DNA from: Armatimonadota bacterium | GTDB taxonomy: Bacteria; Armatimonadota; Fimbriimonadia; Fimbriimonadales; Fimbriimonadaceae | Assembly: GCA_023423495.1 (NCBI GenBank) | Contig: JAFAFM010000136.1 | Coordinates: forward strand, 1 to 6,872 | Direction: 5' to 3' | Length of the DNA: 6,872 nt | Part shown: piece after piece, positions 5,913 to 6,872 of the stretch | How the letters are laid out: each line of letters starts with the position of its first letter | Position numbering within the stretch: position 1 is the first letter of the stretch | Translations under genes and position numbers: made by a program | Notes under the pieces: model-generated | What the model was told of the DNA's origin: nothing | Database searches by the model: none | The model's input: the letters and a program-made list of their open reading frames with translations, nothing else

Positions 5913-6551
5913 TTACGCCGCAATCTGCAGCGTTTCGGTAGGTTCTGTGGCCCACAGGGTAACTGGGGTACAGAAGTTGCTGGAAATACCACGTCGCTGG
6001 GCGCACACGCGAAAAGCCACATAGCTGCCAGCCGGGAAATTGCATCGGAACTTCCGGGTATTCGTAGATCCCAAATTGGTCCAAGCGCCGCTGGGGCTGG
6101 TCTTGTACTCCACTTGAAAAATGGTGCCGGAGATGTTGCCGTTTCGGTTCCACTTCAGTTCGATGTCGCCATTGCCGTCAGCCGTAGCCACGGTATTGAT
6201 CGGAGTAGTGGGAGCAGTCTTAACGCCCGGCGTGGAATGCGGTGCTACCTCCAGTTCCACCAAGAGCGAATCCGGAATCCCAAGATTTGCCCGGAATTGC
6301 TTGGCGTAACCGTTAATGACTGCACGCGTGGTAGCGCGCTGATCATCCTTGGCTTCGCGGGCGGCTTCCGCGGCGGCTTTTGCTGCCAAATGTGCGTTGT
6401 ACGCCGTTACATAGTCGTTGCAAGCTTCATCGATAATGAGCTTGTCGGCGGCAGTTAATCCGAGTGCCGCCAAGTTGGCGCCACTAACCGTTTTGAAATT
6501 GGTAAGCGACGGGCTATACAGTGCGTCACTCATATTCTCTGTGATAAACAT
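5913..6551 (-). CDS. Hypothetical protein: helical N-terminal region plus fibronectin type III-like domain
   Basis: This 212-residue protein has two clear regions. Residues about 12-95 are helical, with an Ala/Lys/Glu-rich stretch (HLAAKAAAEAAREAKDDQRA) and an ending FRANLGIPDSLL. A Pro/Thr linker (APHSTPGVKTAPTTPI) follows. Residues about 116-203 look like a fibronectin type III beta-sandwich: a strand GDIELKWNRNGN, then GTIFQVEYKTSPSGAWTNLG, and GSYVAFRVCAQRRGISS, ending TPVTLWA. There is no signal peptide or membrane segment, so it is probably cytoplasmic or exported by a non-Sec route. ATG at 6551 is taken as start; ATG at 6533 (MSDALYSP) is equally possible because neither has a good Shine-Dalgarno site. 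Similar helical-plus-FN3 proteins are, to my knowledge, mostly annotated as hypothetical. Function unknown; the gene call is firm and the FN3 call is likely. Confidence 0.8.
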   Translation of the reverse strand: MFITENMSDALYSPSLTNFKTVSGANLAALGLTAADKLIIDEACNDYVTAYNAHLAAKAAAEAAREAKDDQRATTRAVINGYAKQFRANLGIPDSLLVELEVAPHSTPGVKTAPTTPINTVATADGNGDIELKWNRNGNISGTIFQVEYKTSPSGAWTNLGSTNTRKFRCNFPAGSYVAFRVCAQRRGISSNFCTPVTLWATEPTETLQIAA

Positions 6552-6719
6552 TTTTGTTTGTTCTAGGCGTTTTTTTGGCCCTCCGCTTTGAAGTATTGGT
6601 GCAGGTGCGGAAAAACTTTAGGGTTCTTTTGATTTTTGCGAAACGCAACCCCGTTGGAATCCGATTTTATAGGGCCCAGCCGGTCACTTTTGCAAAACGC
6701 ACGCAATACAAAACGGAAT
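6552..6719. other. A+T-rich upstream region of the FN3 gene
   Basis: No gene is recognised here. It holds a candidate minus-strand promoter (6666-6695) and the leader that would follow from it. It also holds two near-identical 14-base elements, TTTTGCGAAACGCA (6634-6647) and TTTTGCAAAACGCA (6688-6701). The first contains the perfect dyad TTGCG-AAA-CGCAA. A minus-strand frame is open from the right edge to a TAG at 6563, but it has no ATG in the window and reads through the repeats, so it is not called as a gene. Confidence 0.4.
6666..6695 (-). promoter_or_regulatory. Candidate promoter of the FN3 gene
   Basis: On the minus strand TTGCAA (6695-6690, 4 of 6 matches to a -35) is followed after 18 bases by TATAAA (6671-6666, 5 of 6 matches to a -10). 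Initiation would fall near 6659, giving a leader of roughly 107 bases before the ATG at 6551. Part of the -35 lies in the repeated TTTTGCAAAACGCA element. Confidence 0.4.
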
Positions 6720-6872
6720 AAATGCGCATAAAAATGATTTTTCTTCGCATTTTGGTGATCAAAATGCGGGTTTTGAAGATTTTTTGTCGCATTCCGATGG
6801 TCAAAATGCGCATTTCGAAGATGAAAATGCGGGTTTTGGAGATGGAAATGCGGGTTTTGGAGATGGAAATGT
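6720..6872. repeat. 21-bp tandem repeat array, continuing past the right edge
   Basis: Seven full 21-base units start at 6720, 6741, 6762, 6783, 6804, 6825 and 6846, with a partial unit at 6867. Units at 6720, 6762, 6804, 6825 and 6846 are one type (A), beginning AAATGCG. Units at 6741 and 6783 are a second type (B), with TCGCATT in the middle and TCA at the end. The left part thus alternates A-B-A-B (42-base period). The right part is A only, and the units at 6825 and 6846 are identical. Because 21 is a multiple of three, frames stay open through the array: one plus-strand frame from ATG at 6722 and two minus-strand frames. There are no unique spacers as in CRISPR. Whether it encodes a heptapeptide-repeat protein or is a non-coding minisatellite cannot be decided here. 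Confidence 0.85.

Noticed and set aside
6720..6872. CRISPR array
   Set aside because: The repetition is strictly head-to-tail at 21 bases with no unique spacers, and no cas genes are in the window.

Overview
The window reads as chromosomal DNA of a didermic (Gram-negative type) bacterium. It encodes an outer-membrane TolC-family channel, a lipid-anchored efflux adaptor and an exported PEP-CTERM protein, so it has an outer membrane and probably an exosortase system. Strong GGAGG-type ribosome sites, moderately high G+C in the genes, PEP-CTERM sorting and a stand-alone helical/fibronectin-III protein would fit a lineage such as Armatimonadota (Fimbriimonas-like), but that placement is an impression from protein style, not a demonstrated assignment.

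Layout. On the minus strand, reading right to left, a four-gene cluster spans 4924 to 2295. It encodes a small two-helix membrane protein, a peptidase E (S51)-like hydrolase, a protein whose first half resembles DnaA domain I, and a PhnP/RNase Z-like metallo-beta-lactamase-fold hydrolase. The genes overlap, abut or sit 9 bases apart, so they are probably one transcript. After a 183-base gap comes a second minus-strand operon, from 2111 to beyond the left edge. It holds an AbrB/SpoVT-type regulator, a TolC-family outer-membrane factor and a periplasmic adaptor cut by the window edge. The two junctions in this operon are TTGA overlaps, each with a strong Shine-Dalgarno site, so both efflux genes start at TTG. 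The next gene, outside the window, is expected to be the inner-membrane pump.

On the plus strand, divergent from the four-gene cluster across 160 bases, lies one exported PEP-CTERM protein gene (5085-5831). It ends at a strong hairpin that works as a terminator in both directions and is shared with a convergent minus-strand gene (5913-6551). That gene encodes an N-terminal helical region followed by a fibronectin type III-like domain. Upstream of it is an A+T-rich region with a plausible promoter and, running off the right edge, a 21-base tandem repeat array. In the older part of the array two unit types alternate (a 42-base higher-order period); the right-hand part consists of near-identical units of one type.

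How the genes work together. The AbrB-like protein probably autoregulates the efflux operon: a near-perfect 10-base direct repeat overlaps its candidate -10 element. The adaptor and TolC-family protein would form the periplasmic and outer-membrane parts of a tripartite exporter. The four-gene cluster has no obvious single pathway. No RNA genes, CRISPR array, insertion sequence or defence system was recognised. The least explained items are the repeat array, the DnaA-domain-I-like protein and the helical/FN3 protein.
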